DNA of 64,000 nt from Amycolatopsis thermophila (GCF_030814215.1 NZ_JAUSUT010000001.1:6758001-6822000); one strand, 5' to 3'; counted from the first letter of the stretch, positions 54,110 through 63,354 are shown. The notes: generated by a model not told the origin, from the letters alone. Numbers and translations: made by a program.

Positions 54110-54133
54110 GGACACTATGTCACATAGTGACAT
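54110..54133. promoter_or_regulatory. Operator copy 1, upstream of the secreted hydrolase
   Basis: ATGTCACATAGTGACAT (54117-54133) is a 17-bp inverted repeat with 7-bp arms, overlapping a second one, CACTATGTCACATAGTG (54113-54129). GGACACT precedes at 54110. The same layout recurs at 54647-54670 before the PucR-type regulator gene. It sits 31 bp from the hydrolase start, where a repressor would block transcription. Confidence 0.65.
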
Positions 54134-54646
54134 TCAGTTCAGCACGTACGCGATCACGACCACTCGCGCGAGTGACGCAAGGCCGTTCAGGCATGGTGAC
54201 CGGGGTGACGCTGAAGGTGCACAGCCGGAACGTGACGACCTTCTCGTTGTCACCAGCGGGTTGTCGAACACGGGACCGCGTCCGGCTGTTCGCCTTGACG
54301 GTCGATCTGCGGGCCACGGCGAGAGCGGCCGGCCTCCGGACCACCTCTACGGCCTCGACCGGTTCGCCCGCGAGGCGATCCGGATCGTCGACCACTCGGC
54401 CGGCAACCGGCGCGAGCGGGATCGGCGATTTCATGCCGAGAACGCGGCAACCGGGTCCGACACGCCGGAGGAAGCCGGTGGCCGGTTCTACGGGCACAGA
54501 CGGTGCCAGCGCAATTCGCTGATCGATCCCGCCCAACTCCCCACTGCGGCCCCACCACTGCGGGTGCCCGCTCATCACATGGTCGCCGGCGCCGGCAACT
54601 CACCTGTCTCACAACGACCTCGATGATGCCGACCCCCAGGATCATT
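54134..54646. other. Non-coding or decayed stretch between paired operators
   Basis: About 510 bases. Plus-strand frames include VTLKVHSRNVTTFSLSPAG (from about 54205) and DRFAREAIRIVDHSAGNR, both protein-like, but they lie in different frames and match no family I can name. Treated as remnant sequence. Confidence 0.35.
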
Positions 54647-54670
54647 GGACACTGCGTCACGTGCTGACAT
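54647..54670. promoter_or_regulatory. Operator copy 2, upstream of the PucR/CdaR-type regulator
   Basis: GGACACT, two bases, GTCAC, four bases, TGACAT: the same pattern and spacing as at 54110-54133 (19 of 24 bases identical), 83 bp before the regulator start. Implies that one protein controls both genes; autoregulation is the simplest reading. Confidence 0.6.
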
Positions 54671-54752
54671 AACTTCTACCGAACGCTTCACGCCAGGGCT
54701 ATCGTCGAAGCGACGCGTGATGCCGGTGACTGCCACGACGAGGTGGAGGCCC

Positions 54753-55868
54753 ATGAGCTCAGAGGACCCCGGTGTGCTGCGGATCGTGGATCATTTCGAT
54801 CGACTGCTCGAAGAGTGCGCCGATCTCGCGACGGTGCTCCGCGAAACCGCGGAATTCGGCGGTTGCACCGTCGGTTTCCGCTCAGCCGACCAGGTACTGT
54901 GCAGCGAAGCAGCACCCGGCGCGCAGCAGGCCGGGCCCGCCGAGACGATCACACACCGATTGCCGTCCGGCGCCGAGGTGTGGCTGACGCGCGGCGGCCG
55001 CACCTCGGCACCCGACGCGGTGCTGCTCAAACGGCTCGCCGCGACATGCCGGATCGTGCTCGGCCGCGCCCGGTGGGAGCCACCGGTCCTGGGTGACCCG
55101 GCGCTGGTCGAGCTCGTCGTCAACGGGACCGCGGACGAGGTGGCCCGCTCACGCGCGCTGAAGCTGCTCGGCTACGAACCGTCGGCGCCGCTCCGCGTCC
55201 TGGCGATGATGGCCGACGACAAGAGCGCCCACACGGTCGCGCACCGCCTCGGTGGCCGTACCGGCGGGACTCACCTCGCCGGGCTCGGCCGGCTGCACAT
55301 TGTGACCACCCCGCTCGAGGTGCCCGCCGACCTGGCGGTCCCCGTCGGCACGCACATCGCGGTGGGGCCGCGGCTCGCGGGCCTCGAAGCCCCGCGGTCC
55401 TGGCATGCGGCACGCGCCCTGCTGAGGTTCACGCTTCCCAGCACCCACGAATCCCCGCCCTATTCTCCGGAGGAAGCGGTGATCGCCGAGCTCGACAACG
55501 TCGGTTGCTTCACGCTACTCGCTCGCTATCTGCCCGCCGAAGCGATCTCGGAGGCCGACGAGGTCCCGGTGCTGGACGCGCTCGCCGCGGAGCCCGGCGG
55601 GGACGAGATGCTGCGCCTGCTGGAGACGGTAGCGGCGACCGAGTCGTTGCGGAAGGCCGCGGCCATGCTGCACCTGCACCACAACTCGGTGCGGCTGCGG
55701 GTCGGACGGGCCCAGCGCATGCTCGGGTTCGACGTCACCGCACCCTACGGGCGGGTCCGCCTCATGCTCGCGCTCGTCCTCCGCAGGCTCCGCGACTCCG
55801 CAGCACCGCCGCTCCAACGATCCGATTGGCGCGCAGATCGGCTGCAAAGCGGACCAGCTGCCCAGTGA
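54753..55868 (+). CDS. PucR/CdaR-type transcriptional regulator
   Basis: A 371-residue regulator. The N-terminal ~130 residues are an uncharacterised sensor-like region (RIVDHFDRLLEECADLATVL), the middle has a GGDEF-derived fold (LLGYEPSAPLRVLAMMADDK), and the C-terminus is the PucR helix-turn-helix: LLETVAATESLRKAAAMLHL then HHNSVRLRVGRAQRMLG. I start at ATG 54753 with GGTGGAGG upstream. It is followed by an esterase and a Baeyer-Villiger enzyme on the same strand and shares an operator with the divergent secreted hydrolase, so it probably controls all of them. Confidence 0.82.
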   Translation: MSSEDPGVLRIVDHFDRLLEECADLATVLRETAEFGGCTVGFRSADQVLCSEAAPGAQQAGPAETITHRLPSGAEVWLTRGGRTSAPDAVLLKRLAATCRIVLGRARWEPPVLGDPALVELVVNGTADEVARSRALKLLGYEPSAPLRVLAMMADDKSAHTVAHRLGGRTGGTHLAGLGRLHIVTTPLEVPADLAVPVGTHIAVGPRLAGLEAPRSWHAARALLRFTLPSTHESPPYSPEEAVIAELDNVGCFTLLARYLPAEAISEADEVPVLDALAAEPGGDEMLRLLETVAATESLRKAAAMLHLHHNSVRLRVGRAQRMLGFDVTAPYGRVRLMLALVLRRLRDSAAPPLQRSDWRADRLQSGPAAQ

Positions 55869-55949
55869 CTGGCGTCACAGGTCGTCTCATGCTGGATCTC
55901 GCCCGGACGAACGACACACCGGGGAACCCAGCAGAGAATGAGGAAACCT

Positions 55950-56894
55950 ATGGCATTGGACGAGGCAACAAAGTCGTTCCTCGCGCAGATGTCCGCCGCG
56001 GGCGGCAGTCCGCTCCACGAACTCGACCCGGTCACCGCGCGGAAGGCCAGCGCGCTGCCGGAGGACCTGATGGGACCGGGGCCCGAAATGGCGCGGGCCG
56101 AGGAGAAAGCACTGGCCACACCCGACGGCGGCGTGCTCGGGATACGCGTCCTGGTACCCGGCGACTCGCCCGCCGGCGTCATCGTCTACTACCACGGCGG
56201 CGGCTGGGTGATCGGCGACATCGACCAGTTCGACACCCTCGGCAGGGTGCTCGCGGACCGGACCGGCTGTGCCGTCGTTCTGGTGAACTACCGCAAAGCC
56301 CCCGAACACCCCTACCCCACCGCCGTCGAGGACGCCTGGCAGGCCCTCAACTGGGCACACGACAACCTCGCCTCGAACTCAGGACGCACCCTGCCACTGA
56401 TCGTCGCCGGAGACTCCGCAGGCGGCAACCTCGCGGCTGTGATGGCACAGCGGGCCAGGACACGGAACGGCCCGAACATCACGCTTCAGGTCCTGATCTA
56501 CCCCGTCACCGACGCGGACTTCGACCGCCCCTCCTATGTGGACCCGCAGAACCAGCTGATGCTCAGCCGCGACACCATGATCTGGTTCTGGAACCACTAC
56601 GCCGATCCCGCTCGCCGCAGGGAACCCGACGTGAGCCCGCTGCACGCCGACGACCTGTCCGGGCTACCACCCGCAGTGGTGATCACGGCCGAACACGACC
56701 CCCTCCGCGACGAAGGCCAGGCCTACGCCGCAGCGCTGGAAGCCGCCGGGGTTCCGGTGCACCACCGGCTGTTCACCGGGCAGATGCACGGCTTCTTCAC
56801 GATGGTCAACCTCCTGCCGGGCAGCGCGGCCGGCATCGACTTCGTTGCCACGGAGATCACCGGGCACCTGCGCAACGACACCGCCGGACGCTGA
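55950..56894 (+). CDS. HSL-type (GDSAG) esterase/lipase
   Basis: A 314-residue alpha/beta hydrolase of the hormone-sensitive-lipase family. VIVYYHGGGWVIGDIDQF provides the HGGG oxyanion motif, IVAGDSAGGNLAAVMA the nucleophile, TAEHDPLRDEG the Asp and GQMHGFFTM the His. ATG 55950, with GAGGAAA upstream, is preferred to the ATG 12 bases earlier. Eleven bases before a Baeyer-Villiger monooxygenase, so it most likely hydrolyses the ester or lactone that enzyme makes. Confidence 0.88.
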   Translation: MALDEATKSFLAQMSAAGGSPLHELDPVTARKASALPEDLMGPGPEMARAEEKALATPDGGVLGIRVLVPGDSPAGVIVYYHGGGWVIGDIDQFDTLGRVLADRTGCAVVLVNYRKAPEHPYPTAVEDAWQALNWAHDNLASNSGRTLPLIVAGDSAGGNLAAVMAQRARTRNGPNITLQVLIYPVTDADFDRPSYVDPQNQLMLSRDTMIWFWNHYADPARRREPDVSPLHADDLSGLPPAVVITAEHDPLRDEGQAYAAALEAAGVPVHHRLFTGQMHGFFTMVNLLPGSAAGIDFVATEITGHLRNDTAGR

Positions 56895-56905
56895 GGGGAG
56901 CCAGG

Positions 56906-58504
56906 ATGACCGACTACGACTTCGACGCTTGTGTGATCGGGGCCGGGTTCGCCGGCATGTACATGCTCAAACGGCTCCGCGACGCCGGTTTCACCACCCA
57001 CGTCTTCGAAACCGCCGACGACGTCGGCGGCACCTGGTACTGGAACCGCTACCCGGGCGCCCGCTGCGATGTGGAGAGCCTCTATTACTGCTACAGCTTC
57101 GACGAGGAACTGCAACAGGAATGGGAATGGAGCGAGCGCTATCCGGCGCAGCAGGAGATCTTGCGCTACTGCCAGCACGTCGCCGACCGCTACGACCTGC
57201 GCGCCGACATCTCCTTCTCCACCACCGTCGAATCCGCCATCTACAGCGACGACACCAGGCTGTGGACCCTGCGCACCACGACCGGCAGGGAGGTCACCGC
57301 GCGCTACCTGATCAGCGCCGTCGGCTGCCTCTCCGCCGCCCGGGTGCCTGACTTTCCCGGGCTGGACGCCTTCCGCGGCGAGACCTACCACACCGGACAA
57401 TGGCCGCACGAGGGCGTCGACTTCAGCGGCAAGCGCGTCGCCGTCGTCGGCACCGGCTCATCGGGCATCCAGGCCATTCCGGCGATCGCGCGCTACGCCG
57501 AAGACGTGACCGTCTTCCAGCGAACGCCCAACTACAGCGTCCCGGCGCGGAACCGCCCGCTGGATCCGGCCGAGCAGGCGAAGGTGAAGGCGGACTACCC
57601 GCGATTGCGCGCCGAAGCCCGGATGACCCCGGCCGGCACGCTCGCCGAGCCCACGGGTAAGAGCGTGTTCGAAGTTCCCGAAGACGAGCGCCGCGCCGAG
57701 CTGGACCGGCGCTGGGAGAACGGCGGAGCGGCCTTCCTCGCCGCGTTCGCCGACACCATGCTGAACGTGGAGGCCAACGAGTTCTCGGCGGACTACGTGC
57801 GCGGCAAGATCCGGGAGATCGTGCGGGACCCGGATACCGCGGAAAAGCTCACCCCGCGGGACTACCCCCTCGGCGCGAAGCGCATCTGCGTCGACACCGA
57901 CTACTACGCCACCTACAACCGCCCCAACGTCCACCTCGTCGACCTGCGTGCGAACCCGATCGAAACCATCACGCCCACCGGAATCCGCGCGGGCGGCACG
58001 GATCACGAGTTCGACGCGATCGTGTTCGCCACCGGCTACGACGCCATGACCGGCCCCCTCAACCGCATCGACATCCGCGGCACCAACGGACAACGGCTGC
58101 GTGACAAGTGGTCGGCCGGGCCGCGGACCTACCTAGGGGTCGCCACCGCCGGCTTCCCGAACCTGTTCATCATCACCGGACCCGGCAGTCCTTCCGTGCT
58201 GAGCAACATGATCGTGTCCATCGAGCAGCACGTCGAATGGGTCGCCGACTACCTCGAATACCTGCGGGACAAGGGTTTCACCCGGGTCGAGGCCGCGCTG
58301 GACGCCGAGGACCAGTGGGTCGACCACGTCAACGAGGTCGCCTCTGCGACCCTCTACCCGAAGGCCGCGTCCTGGTACCTCGGTGCGAACGTTCCGGGCA
58401 AACCGCGCGTGTTCATGCCCTACCTCGGCGGCGTGGACGTCTACCGCGGCATCTGCGACGACGTGGCGGGCAGTGACTACAAGGGATTCCTGCTCCAGGA
58501 CTGA
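56906..58504 (+). CDS. Type I Baeyer-Villiger flavin monooxygenase
   Basis: A 532-residue FAD/NADPH enzyme that inserts oxygen next to a ketone to form an ester or lactone. FAD motif VIGAGFAGMYMLKRL at the start, NADPH motif VVGTGSSGIQAIPAIA, and the BVMO fingerprint FRGETYHTGQWP are present, along with the second FATGYDAMTG motif. GGGGAG precedes ATG 56906. Length and motifs match cyclohexanone/cyclopentadecanone or steroid BVMOs. With the esterase it forms a ketone to ester to acid-plus-alcohol pathway. Confidence 0.92.
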   Translation: MTDYDFDACVIGAGFAGMYMLKRLRDAGFTTHVFETADDVGGTWYWNRYPGARCDVESLYYCYSFDEELQQEWEWSERYPAQQEILRYCQHVADRYDLRADISFSTTVESAIYSDDTRLWTLRTTTGREVTARYLISAVGCLSAARVPDFPGLDAFRGETYHTGQWPHEGVDFSGKRVAVVGTGSSGIQAIPAIARYAEDVTVFQRTPNYSVPARNRPLDPAEQAKVKADYPRLRAEARMTPAGTLAEPTGKSVFEVPEDERRAELDRRWENGGAAFLAAFADTMLNVEANEFSADYVRGKIREIVRDPDTAEKLTPRDYPLGAKRICVDTDYYATYNRPNVHLVDLRANPIETITPTGIRAGGTDHEFDAIVFATGYDAMTGPLNRIDIRGTNGQRLRDKWSAGPRTYLGVATAGFPNLFIITGPGSPSVLSNMIVSIEQHVEWVADYLEYLRDKGFTRVEAALDAEDQWVDHVNEVASATLYPKAASWYLGANVPGKPRVFMPYLGGVDVYRGICDDVAGSDYKGFLLQD

Positions 58505-58511
58505 CCCCGCC

Positions 58512-58549
58512 GGGAGACGGGCAGGTGGCTCGCTGCCTGCCCGTCTCCA
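58512..58549. terminator. Bidirectional terminator between BVMO and acyl-CoA dehydrogenase genes
   Basis: GGAGACGGGCAGG (58513-58525) pairs with CCTGCCCGTCTCC (58536-58548), a perfect 13-bp stem with a 10-base loop, placed exactly between two convergent genes. No T-tract, but symmetric GC-rich stems of this kind commonly terminate in both directions in actinomycetes. Confidence 0.65.
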
Positions 58550-58567
58550 CGGCGCTGGGCCGCCGGC

Positions 58568-59653
58568 TCAGACGCCGAGCAGGCGGCCGAGCGTTTCGGC
58601 GTGGCGGGCGGGGTCGCCGAGCAGCCGCTCGCTACTCAACGCTCGCCGCAGGTACAGGTGCGCCTGGTGCTCCCAGGTGAACCCAACGCCACCGTGGATC
58701 TGGATGCTGTCCAGGCACGTGGCCAGGAACGCGCTTGTCGCGCTGCTGCCGGCCAGCGCCGACGCGAGCTCGAGCGCTTCCGGTCGCACGTCCGCGACCT
58801 TCGCCGCGTAGTCGACCGCCGCCCGCGCGCACCGGAGCCGCACCAGCAACTCGGCGCACTTGTGCTTGATGGCCTGGAAGCTGCCGATGGGACGCCCGAA
58901 CTGCACTCGGTCGAGCGAGTACTCGACCGTCATCTCCAGCACACGCTCGCCGGCGCCGGTTTGCTCGGCGGCCAGCACCACCGTCGCGAGGCGGCGCACG
59001 TCCCGCAGTACCTCGATCGCGGCACCCGGTTCCCCGAACCGGCGTGCCGGGACGCCGTTCAGCTCCAGCGCCGCCTGCGGCCGCGTCCAGTCCAAACCGG
59101 ACAGCGCCGTCCGCCCGACATCGGCCGAGCGGGTGTCGACCAGGTACAGGCTGCCGTCGGCAGGCACGACGACGAGATCAGCGGTGGCACCGTCGAGCAC
59201 CGCATCCAGCTTGCCGGTGAGCCGGATTTCACCGTCGACACTTGTCGTGTCACACTGCTGCCAGGCCACTGCCGCAGTCGTGGTCCCGCGAGCGACACCG
59301 GGCAGAACCTCGTCACACACATCGTCGTCACCCGACGCCAGTAGCGCGTTGGCGGCGAGCACGACACTGGCGAAGTACGGGGAGGCCAGCAGCGCGCGGC
59401 CCATCTCGCTCGCGACAACCGCTTGCTCGGTCACGCCGAACCCCGCTCCCCCGAACCGTTCCGGGAGCGCCAGCGCGGCCAGTTCGAGCTGGTCACACGC
59501 CAAGTGCCACACCTTCGCGTCGTAGGACGGCGGCTCGGCGGGAGCCGCGACGGGCGCGTGCTTGTCCAGGAACCGGCGCACGGTCCGCGCCAGCTCGACC
59601 AGTTCGGGGGTGGCGCGGAAGTCCACCGACTCATCGACCGACAGTTCGTTCAT
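58568..59653 (-). CDS. Acyl-CoA dehydrogenase, FadE28-like subunit
   Basis: A 361-residue acyl-CoA dehydrogenase. LALPERFGGAGFGVTEQAVV near residue 70, RVQFGRPIGSFQAIKHKCAE, and the closing QIHGGVGFTWEHQAHLYLRR are family segments. Length is short and it is coupled (ATGA) to a second acyl-CoA dehydrogenase. Such unequal pairs form alpha2beta2 heterotetramers in actinobacterial sterol catabolism (ChsE1-ChsE2, FadE28-FadE29 type), where only one subunit contributes the catalytic base. Start ATG 59653. Confidence 0.86.
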   Translation of the reverse strand: MNELSVDESVDFRATPELVELARTVRRFLDKHAPVAAPAEPPSYDAKVWHLACDQLELAALALPERFGGAGFGVTEQAVVASEMGRALLASPYFASVVLAANALLASGDDDVCDEVLPGVARGTTTAAVAWQQCDTTSVDGEIRLTGKLDAVLDGATADLVVVPADGSLYLVDTRSADVGRTALSGLDWTRPQAALELNGVPARRFGEPGAAIEVLRDVRRLATVVLAAEQTGAGERVLEMTVEYSLDRVQFGRPIGSFQAIKHKCAELLVRLRCARAAVDYAAKVADVRPEALELASALAGSSATSAFLATCLDSIQIHGGVGFTWEHQAHLYLRRALSSERLLGDPARHAETLGRLLGV

Positions 59654-60774
59654 CGCGCGGCCTGCTGTTCCCTTGGCATCCCGAGCACGCGCTCGGCGAG
59701 GATGTTGAGGATGATCTCCGACGTCCCCGCGGCGATGGTCGAACCCCGCGAACGCAGGTACTCCCACACCGCGGGCGGGAGTGCTTCCCCTTCCCAGGCC
59801 TGCGGGCCGTCGAGCTGGTAGCCGAGCCGCGCGGCGCGTTGCCTGCCCCGGCTCCAGCCCAGCTTGAGCAGCGACGGCTCGGCGCCGGGAGCGGTTCCGG
59901 CCTCAGCGTCTGCCAGCAGGCGCAGCGCGACGAGGTGAAGCAGTTGTCCCTCCTCGAAGCAGCCGATGAGCTCGTCCCGTTCCTGGGCTCGCAGCGTTCG
60001 CCCACGTGCCTTCCCGGCGAGGGTGCCGATCGACGCGACGAGCTCGCTGATGAGGCCGACGGTGTTCGCGCGTTCGTGGCCGAGCGTGGTGTTCGCGACC
60101 TTCCAGCCCTGCCCGGCGGGGCCGAGCCGGTCGGCCTCGGTCAGTTCGACACCGTCGAAGAACAGCTCGCCGAACTCGCTGTCCCCGGTCAGCTGCCGCA
60201 GTCCGCGCACGGTGACGCCGGGCCGGTCGAGCGGGACCAGGAAGCACGTGATGCCAAGGTCTTCCTTCCCGTCGACGGCACGCGCCAGCAGTGCGCACCA
60301 AGTCGCGTGCGTCGCCGAGGAGGTCCACACCTTCTGGCCGTGCAGCCGCCAGCCCCCGCCCGTCCGCACTGCCTTGCTGCGCAGGTCGCGCAGGTCCGAC
60401 CCGGCTTCGGGCTCGCTGAAGCCCTGGCACCAGATCTCCGCGCCGGACAGGATCGACGGCAGGTGCGCGCGCTGCTCCTCGGTGCCCCAATGGGCGATGG
60501 TCGGCCCGATGTTGTTGACCCCCAGCACCCCGGCGATCGAGGGCGCCCCGCGCCGGGCGGCCAACGCCTCACACGCCACCCGCGCCCGGATGTCGAGGCC
60601 ACGGCCGCCGTCCCGCTCGGGCCACGAGAGCCCGACCCACCGGTGTTCCGCCATGAGCCGCTGCCACGCCCGTTTCGTCTCGAAGGCCGTGATGTCCGGG
60701 TGCTCCACGAGGAAAGGGCCCAGCTCGCGGTCGAGGAACTCCCCGAACCGCGCGACTTCTCGTCCTTCCGTCAT
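59650..60774 (-). CDS. Acyl-CoA dehydrogenase, FadE29-like subunit
   Basis: A 374-residue partner. HRWVGLSWPERDGGRGLDI, CQGFSEPEAGSDLRDLRSK, LHGQKVWTSSATHATWCALL and the closing TIAAGTSEIILNILAERVLG are typical of the FadE29 branch. It precedes the smaller subunit and follows the DUF35-thiolase gene with a TGA/ATG overlap. Together they likely oxidise a short side-chain acyl-CoA attached to a ring system. Confidence 0.87.
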   Translation of the reverse strand: MTEGREVARFGEFLDRELGPFLVEHPDITAFETKRAWQRLMAEHRWVGLSWPERDGGRGLDIRARVACEALAARRGAPSIAGVLGVNNIGPTIAHWGTEEQRAHLPSILSGAEIWCQGFSEPEAGSDLRDLRSKAVRTGGGWRLHGQKVWTSSATHATWCALLARAVDGKEDLGITCFLVPLDRPGVTVRGLRQLTGDSEFGELFFDGVELTEADRLGPAGQGWKVANTTLGHERANTVGLISELVASIGTLAGKARGRTLRAQERDELIGCFEEGQLLHLVALRLLADAEAGTAPGAEPSLLKLGWSRGRQRAARLGYQLDGPQAWEGEALPPAVWEYLRSRGSTIAAGTSEIILNILAERVLGMPREQQAAR

Positions 60775-62498
60775 GTCGCCTTCCGCAGGAGAATCGCCCC
60801 GGACGGTACTCCGCCGCCGTTGGTCACGACCGCGACGCGCGCGTCCGGCACCTGCCGGTCACCGGCTTCGCCGCGCAGCTGCAGCATCGCCTCGCGGGTG
60901 AAGCCGTAGCCGTGCAAACGGCCTGCGGACAGCTGTCCGCCATGCGGGTTGAGCGGCAGCTCCCCGTCGAGGGCGATCGTCTTGCCGCCCGCGATGAAGT
61001 CCGTCGCCTCGCCGAGTCCGCAGAAACCCAGTCGTTCCAGCCAGGACAGGGCGTTGAACGTGAAGCCGTCGTAGAGCAGCGCCACGTCGACATCGGCGGG
61101 CGTGAGGTCCGTGCGGGTCCACAGGTGCGCCGACGGCCCGAGTGCCTGTGGCATGTGGGTCAGTGTGTCCTGATCCCACGACAGCCGCTCCAGCACCTTC
61201 GTGCCGACCGCTTCGACGAGCACCGGCCTCGACGGCAGGTCCGCGACCGTGTCGATCGCCGAGACGACGACCGCGATGGCCCCGTCCACCGGAACGTCGC
61301 AGTCGTACAGCCCGAAGGGGGTGCTGATCATCCGGGCCGACAGGTAGTCGTCCATCGTGAGCGGGTCGCGGAACACCGCGTCCGGATTGCGCCGCGCGCC
61401 GTCCCGCGCGGTGACCGCGATCGCGCCCAGCGCCTCGCGCCCGGCGCCGTAGCGGTGCAGGTAGTGCGAGGCGTGCATGCCGATCCATTGCGCGGCCGAA
61501 GAAGCGCCGAAGGGCAGCCGCCATTCGTACGCCCCGGTGGCCCGCGCGACCGGGGTCTCCCAGGCACCGGAGCGTTGCATCGCGGTGAGGGAGGATTCCC
61601 ACACCGTCCGGAAGCACAGGACGTGCCGGCACAGGCCGGACGCGACGGCGAGCATGGCCGTGATGATCGAACCGGACTGCCCCGGCACCTCACCCGCGCC
61701 GTTGAGCCACGTCGGCCGGATCTGCAGCGCCTCCGAAACGGCCATGACGCCGCCCTCGGTCAGCCCGGCGTACGGCGAGATGCCCGGGTACGTGGACAGC
61801 CCGTCGATGTCGTCGAGCTCGAGCCCGGCGTCGGCCACCGCGGCGCGGCAGGCCTCGACGGTGAGCGCGAGCGGGTCGGTCATGAGCCTGCGTCCGGTAC
61901 GGGACTGGGCGACCCCGGTGAGCGCGACCTTGTCCTCGAACCGGCGCGACCGCGGGAGCCGCGAGAGCGCACTGACCTCGGCGGAGACGTCGCGCGGCTC
62001 CGGCAGCGGGCCGGGCCCTTGTGCGGCTTCGGTCTCCGGGTCGGGTTCGAACAGGGGCAGCCAGATGCCGCCGTGCTGTTCGAACCGGACGCGCACGCGC
62101 ATCCCGATCCGCACGTCCTCCGGCGCACAGCCCACGACGTTGGTGGTGAGCCGCGCCGCATCGTCCTCCGCCAGGGCGACGATCGCGACGGCGTAGGGCG
62201 GAGGGAACGCGGGCAACCACGGCTGGTGGGTGACGGTCACCGCCACGACGGTCGCCTGGCCGGAGACGGGGTCGAGGGCGACGTCGTCGCTGCGGCAGTG
62301 CACGCAGATCGGCAGCGGCGGGTGGAACCAGCGCCCGCAGGCGTGGCAGTGCTTGACCCGCAGCGTCCCGTCCGCGCCGGAGGCCCAGAACCCGGCGCTC
62401 TCCAGGGACGGCTGGGGCAGTGGTTTCGCCGGTGGTTCCGGCGCCCCGTCCGGTCGTGGCCCCCGCACTGGTCGCGGGGCGTCCGCAGGCTCAGCCAT
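60771..62498 (-). CDS. DUF35-thiolase fusion (Ltp2-like retro-aldolase)
   Basis: A 575-residue fusion. Residues ~30-150 are a DUF35 rubredoxin-like zinc ribbon plus OB fold: CHACGRWFHPPLPICVHC has four zinc cysteines. From ~200 a thiolase/lipid-transfer fold follows: VALTGVAQSRTGRRLMTDPL, GEVPGQSGSIITAMLAVASG, ALLYDGFTFNALSWLERLGF and NPHGGQLSAGRLHGYGF. In sterol degradation Ltp2 binds a separate DUF35 protein and cleaves a beta-hydroxyacyl-CoA. Here both are one chain. The usual thiolase Cys/His motifs are not evident, as in Ltp2. Start ATG 62498. Confidence 0.82.
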   Translation of the reverse strand: MAEPADAPRPVRGPRPDGAPEPPAKPLPQPSLESAGFWASGADGTLRVKHCHACGRWFHPPLPICVHCRSDDVALDPVSGQATVVAVTVTHQPWLPAFPPPYAVAIVALAEDDAARLTTNVVGCAPEDVRIGMRVRVRFEQHGGIWLPLFEPDPETEAAQGPGPLPEPRDVSAEVSALSRLPRSRRFEDKVALTGVAQSRTGRRLMTDPLALTVEACRAAVADAGLELDDIDGLSTYPGISPYAGLTEGGVMAVSEALQIRPTWLNGAGEVPGQSGSIITAMLAVASGLCRHVLCFRTVWESSLTAMQRSGAWETPVARATGAYEWRLPFGASSAAQWIGMHASHYLHRYGAGREALGAIAVTARDGARRNPDAVFRDPLTMDDYLSARMISTPFGLYDCDVPVDGAIAVVVSAIDTVADLPSRPVLVEAVGTKVLERLSWDQDTLTHMPQALGPSAHLWTRTDLTPADVDVALLYDGFTFNALSWLERLGFCGLGEATDFIAGGKTIALDGELPLNPHGGQLSAGRLHGYGFTREAMLQLRGEAGDRQVPDARVAVVTNGGGVPSGAILLRKAT

Positions 62499-63348
62499 CG
62501 TCTTCCCCGGTTCGCTTCGGCCCGATCGAGACGTGCTGCTGGATGTCCGCCCGCCGCCTGCCCGCCGCGTCGAGCAAGGACGCCGACGCCAGCGCGATGC
62601 GCTCGCCGGCCTGCCGGCCGACCCGGAGCAGCTGCCACGGGTCACCGGCCGGGTCGTGCTCACCGGCTCCCCACCAGCGCACGCTCAGGTCCAGGCTGAA
62701 CGACCGGCTCCGGTCGGCTCGCGCCGACTCCACGACGGACTCGGCGAGGTGCGCGTCGGCGAGCATCACGTCACACGCCTGCCGGGCGAGCAACGAGCTC
62801 ATCTGCCACGGGTCCCGGAGCTTGATCCACAGCTCCACGTCACCTTCGAGCGTCGTGAACCCCGCGCGGTCACGGGGGAAGTTGACCACGCTGCGCGCGT
62901 AGGCCGCGTCGAACGCGTTCTTGTTGTCCCGCCAGCTGGGGACCGGTTCAGCCGGCGGCCGGGCCGGGCTGCCGTGGCGCGGTCCCGGCGGCAGACGGTC
63001 GGGCCGGACGAACCAGGCGGACAACGCGACGCGCGTCTCACCGTCCTGCGTCAGGTGGGCGCACACGACGCTGCTCGCCCTGCCGACGCGCACGTCGGTC
63101 GTCTCGACCCGGTACGGCCCGACAGTGCAGGGCGACATGAAGACGAGGTTCGCGGAGAGGACCGCGCTGTTCTCCGGGGCGAACGACGCCGCACCCAGCA
63201 AGGTCGCGGCGGCGCTGTAACCGCCGAACATGCGGCCGGCGAACCCCCAGAACGCCGGGGCCTCGCCGAGGACCACGCCGTCAGCGGTCTGCTGCCGGAA
63301 GTGCTCGGCCAGATCGCCGGTGAGCGCTGCAGACAAGGAGAACTCCAT
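62491..63348 (-). CDS. Double-hotdog acyl-CoA thioesterase (TesB-like)
   Basis: A 285-residue protein with two tandem hotdog domains. APAFWGFAGRMFGGYSAAAT in the first and a later SFSLDLSVRWWGAGEHDPAG in the second match TesB/4HBT_3 proteins. Its stop overlaps the DUF35-thiolase start. Probably releases CoA from a dead-end or product thioester of the neighbouring beta-oxidation set. Catalytic Asp/Gln/Thr positions cannot be fixed by eye. Confidence 0.78.
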   Translation of the reverse strand: MEFSLSAALTGDLAEHFRQQTADGVVLGEAPAFWGFAGRMFGGYSAAATLLGAASFAPENSAVLSANLVFMSPCTVGPYRVETTDVRVGRASSVVCAHLTQDGETRVALSAWFVRPDRLPPGPRHGSPARPPAEPVPSWRDNKNAFDAAYARSVVNFPRDRAGFTTLEGDVELWIKLRDPWQMSSLLARQACDVMLADAHLAESVVESARADRSRSFSLDLSVRWWGAGEHDPAGDPWQLLRVGRQAGERIALASASLLDAAGRRRADIQQHVSIGPKRTGEDDG

Positions 63349-63354
63349 TCGTTG

